Source of the DNA: DAMCAP01 sp964369265
GTDB lineage: Bacteria; Bacillota; Clostridia; Oscillospirales; Ruminococcaceae
NCBI GenBank assembly: GCA_964369265.1
Contig: CAYJEV010000091.1
Location: 1-6,813, forward strand
Direction of reading: 5' to 3'
Length of the DNA stretch: 6,813 nucleotides
The position numbers and the translations under genes were made by a program. Positions 5,917-6,813 of this stretch are shown one piece after another (the stretch's first letter is position 1; every line of letters starts with the position of its first letter). The notes under the pieces are model-generated. The model ran no database searches. It saw only the letters and a program-made list of their open reading frames with translations, and was not told the origin of the DNA.

Positions 5917-6235
5917 AAATGGCGACTACTAGTCGCCGCTACAATTTGCAATGTCATTTGATGTTTTGTATAACCATGAATAACCCACCAAAAATTGATG
6001 CCCCACAATAGTAGGGTGCGGCGCTCGACGCACCGTCGCACGAAAAATGCCACAACGCCACACAATCCCCCACAATGTCGCACAACCAACCACGACAAGG
6101 AACGATTGACAGGTTATTTTGTTTTTAGGGTTGTATATGTTTTTATGCGTTGGGTGATGTCTAGTGCAAGGGATGTCGAGCGCCATCCCCTACCATGGAT
6201 GCGTTGGCATGACATATAGTTTTGTGCTGTCATTT
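5917..6235 (+). repeat. Interspersed palindromic repeat, copy C (near complete, MITE-like)
   Basis: This is the longest copy of the family. In order it holds the hairpin GGCGACT-ACT-AGTCGCC (5921-5937) and an ATGTCATTT segment (5951). The first loop-conserved hairpin follows: GGTGCG (6015-6020), loop GCGCTCGA, CGCACC (6029-6034). Next is a highly conserved block (6078-6139). The second hairpin is GGGATG (6170-6175), loop TCGAGCGC, CATCCC (6184-6189), and a CTGTCATTT end closes the copy near 6235. The second hairpin and its flank (CCATGG, CTAC) are an inverted, diverged counterpart of the first, which gives the copy a rough terminal-inverted-repeat layout. No transposase is present. If it moves, it depends on an enzyme elsewhere. 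End points are approximate. Confidence 0.8.
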
Positions 6236-6269
6236 CCACAACGTGTTTATCATCTAGTTTGTTGTGTTC

Positions 6270-6295
6270 GTACTTTTGTCATTGAACAAAAGTAC
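6270..6295. repeat. 10-bp perfect hairpin between repeat copies
   Basis: GTACTTTTGT (6270-6279), loop CATTGA, ACAAAAGTAC (6286-6295). The stem is perfect. It is followed by CAAAAATC rather than a T-run, so it is not a standard terminator on the plus strand. Similar ACAAAAGTAC palindromes occur widely in bacterial intergenic DNA, from memory and unverified here. Confidence 0.75.
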
Positions 6296-6340
6296 CAAAA
6301 ATCAACGAGAGGGTGGGGGCATAGAGTTTGGTGCATTTTG

Positions 6341-6393
6341 GTATTTTTCGATACTACTTTGGTTAGTCGCCTAACTACCTACACGAAAAATAC
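6341..6393. repeat. Nested inverted repeats
   Basis: An outer perfect 10-bp stem, GTATTTTTCG (6341-6350) with CGAAAAATAC (6384-6393), encloses an inner hairpin GTTAG (6362-6366), loop TCGC, CTAAC (6371-6375). A third inverted repeat follows at AAACAGCG (6425-6432) and CGCTGTTT (6452-6459). All lie in the roughly 245-bp segment that separates repeat copies C and D, which has no credible gene. Confidence 0.65.
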
Positions 6394-6480
6394 AGACAAA
6401 ATGACTGGAGTATAGTTGAAACCGAAACAGCGTAAGCCAGCTTTTGTGGGTCGCTGTTTGGTGGGGATATATGGTTTGAT

Positions 6481-6770
6481 GATGTCATTATTAGTTTTGT
6501 ATGACCATAAATAACGCACCAAAGATTGATGCCCTATAATAGTAGGGTGCGGCGCTCGACGCACCGTCGCACAAAATCGCCATAACGGCACGCAATTCAC
6601 CACAACCTCGCACAACCAACCACCACAAGGAACGATTGACAGGTTATTTTGTTTTTAGGGTTGTATATGGTTTTGTGCGTTTAATGATGTATTGGTGCAA
6701 GGGATGTCGAGCGCCATCCCCTACCATGGATGCGTTGACAAGACATATATTTTTACAATATCATTTTAGT
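6481..6770 (+). repeat. Interspersed palindromic repeat, copy D (lacks first module)
   Basis: This copy aligns with copy C at an offset of 530-531 bp throughout. The ATGTCATTA segment is at 6482. The first loop-conserved hairpin is GGTGCG (6546-6551) with CGCACC (6560-6565). The conserved block is at 6608-6669, differing from C at only one of 62 positions. The second hairpin is GGGATG (6701-6706) with CATCCC (6715-6720), followed by CTACCATGGATGCGTTG as in C. The GGCGACT hairpin module found in A, B and C is absent. An 8-bp inverted repeat, TTTTAGTT (6764-6771) with AACTAAAA (6789-6796), stands at or just beyond the right end. The right boundary is approximate. Confidence 0.8.
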
Positions 6771-6813
6771 TTTATCACTTGAAGCATTAACTAAAACACA
6801 GCTTGAGATATGG

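Noticed and set aside
5904..6098. Minus-strand 64-codon frame
   Set aside because: Cysteine- and tryptophan-rich translation of repeat copy C in another frame. Not credible as a protein.
5995..6415. Plus-strand frames of 74 and 83 codons (5995-6219, 6164-6415)
   Set aside because: They run across repeat copy C and its hairpins, have odd composition and no ribosome binding site.

Overview
The window comes from a low-G+C, anaerobic, endospore-forming Firmicute. A spoIIR homologue is direct evidence for a sporulating lineage. A complete sodium-pumping methylmalonyl-CoA decarboxylase operon points to a succinate- or propionate-metabolising anaerobe. Clostridia or spore-forming Negativicutes both fit, and the sequence alone does not decide between them.

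Layout: positions 1-367 are non-coding. They hold a perfect 41-bp inverted repeat at the very left edge and two partial copies (A and B) of an interspersed palindromic repeat. Positions 368-1147 (+) encode a TSUP/TauE-SafE membrane transporter. It converges on, and overlaps by 42 bp, spoIIR (1106-1717, -). A 401-bp divergent intergenic region (1718-2118) carries a candidate promoter for spoIIR and a good candidate promoter with an overlapping dyad for the next operon. Positions 2119-5528 (+) are the operon mmdA-mmdD-mmdC-mmdB, tightly spaced, each gene with its own Shine-Dalgarno, closed by a clear intrinsic terminator at 5545-5585.

The last 1.2 kb (5586-6813) has no credible gene but is packed with structure: a run of stem-loops (5586-5916), two near-complete copies (C and D) of the repeat element, and several further long palindromes between and after them.

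How the genes work together: MmdA takes the carboxyl group from (S)-methylmalonyl-CoA and puts it on biotin carried by MmdC. MmdB decarboxylates the carboxybiotin inside the membrane and pumps Na+ out. MmdD anchors and assembles the complex. The result is propionyl-CoA, CO2 and a sodium gradient. SpoIIR (forespore-to-mother-cell signalling) and the TSUP transporter have no evident functional link to the operon.

The strongest unexplained signal is the repeat family. Each near-complete copy carries two oppositely oriented hairpins with the same 8-nt loop but stems that differ at three base pairs while staying perfectly paired. The 5586-5916 hairpin cluster and the perfect palindrome at 1-88 are next. 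No new enzyme system, CRISPR array or transposase gene is visible.
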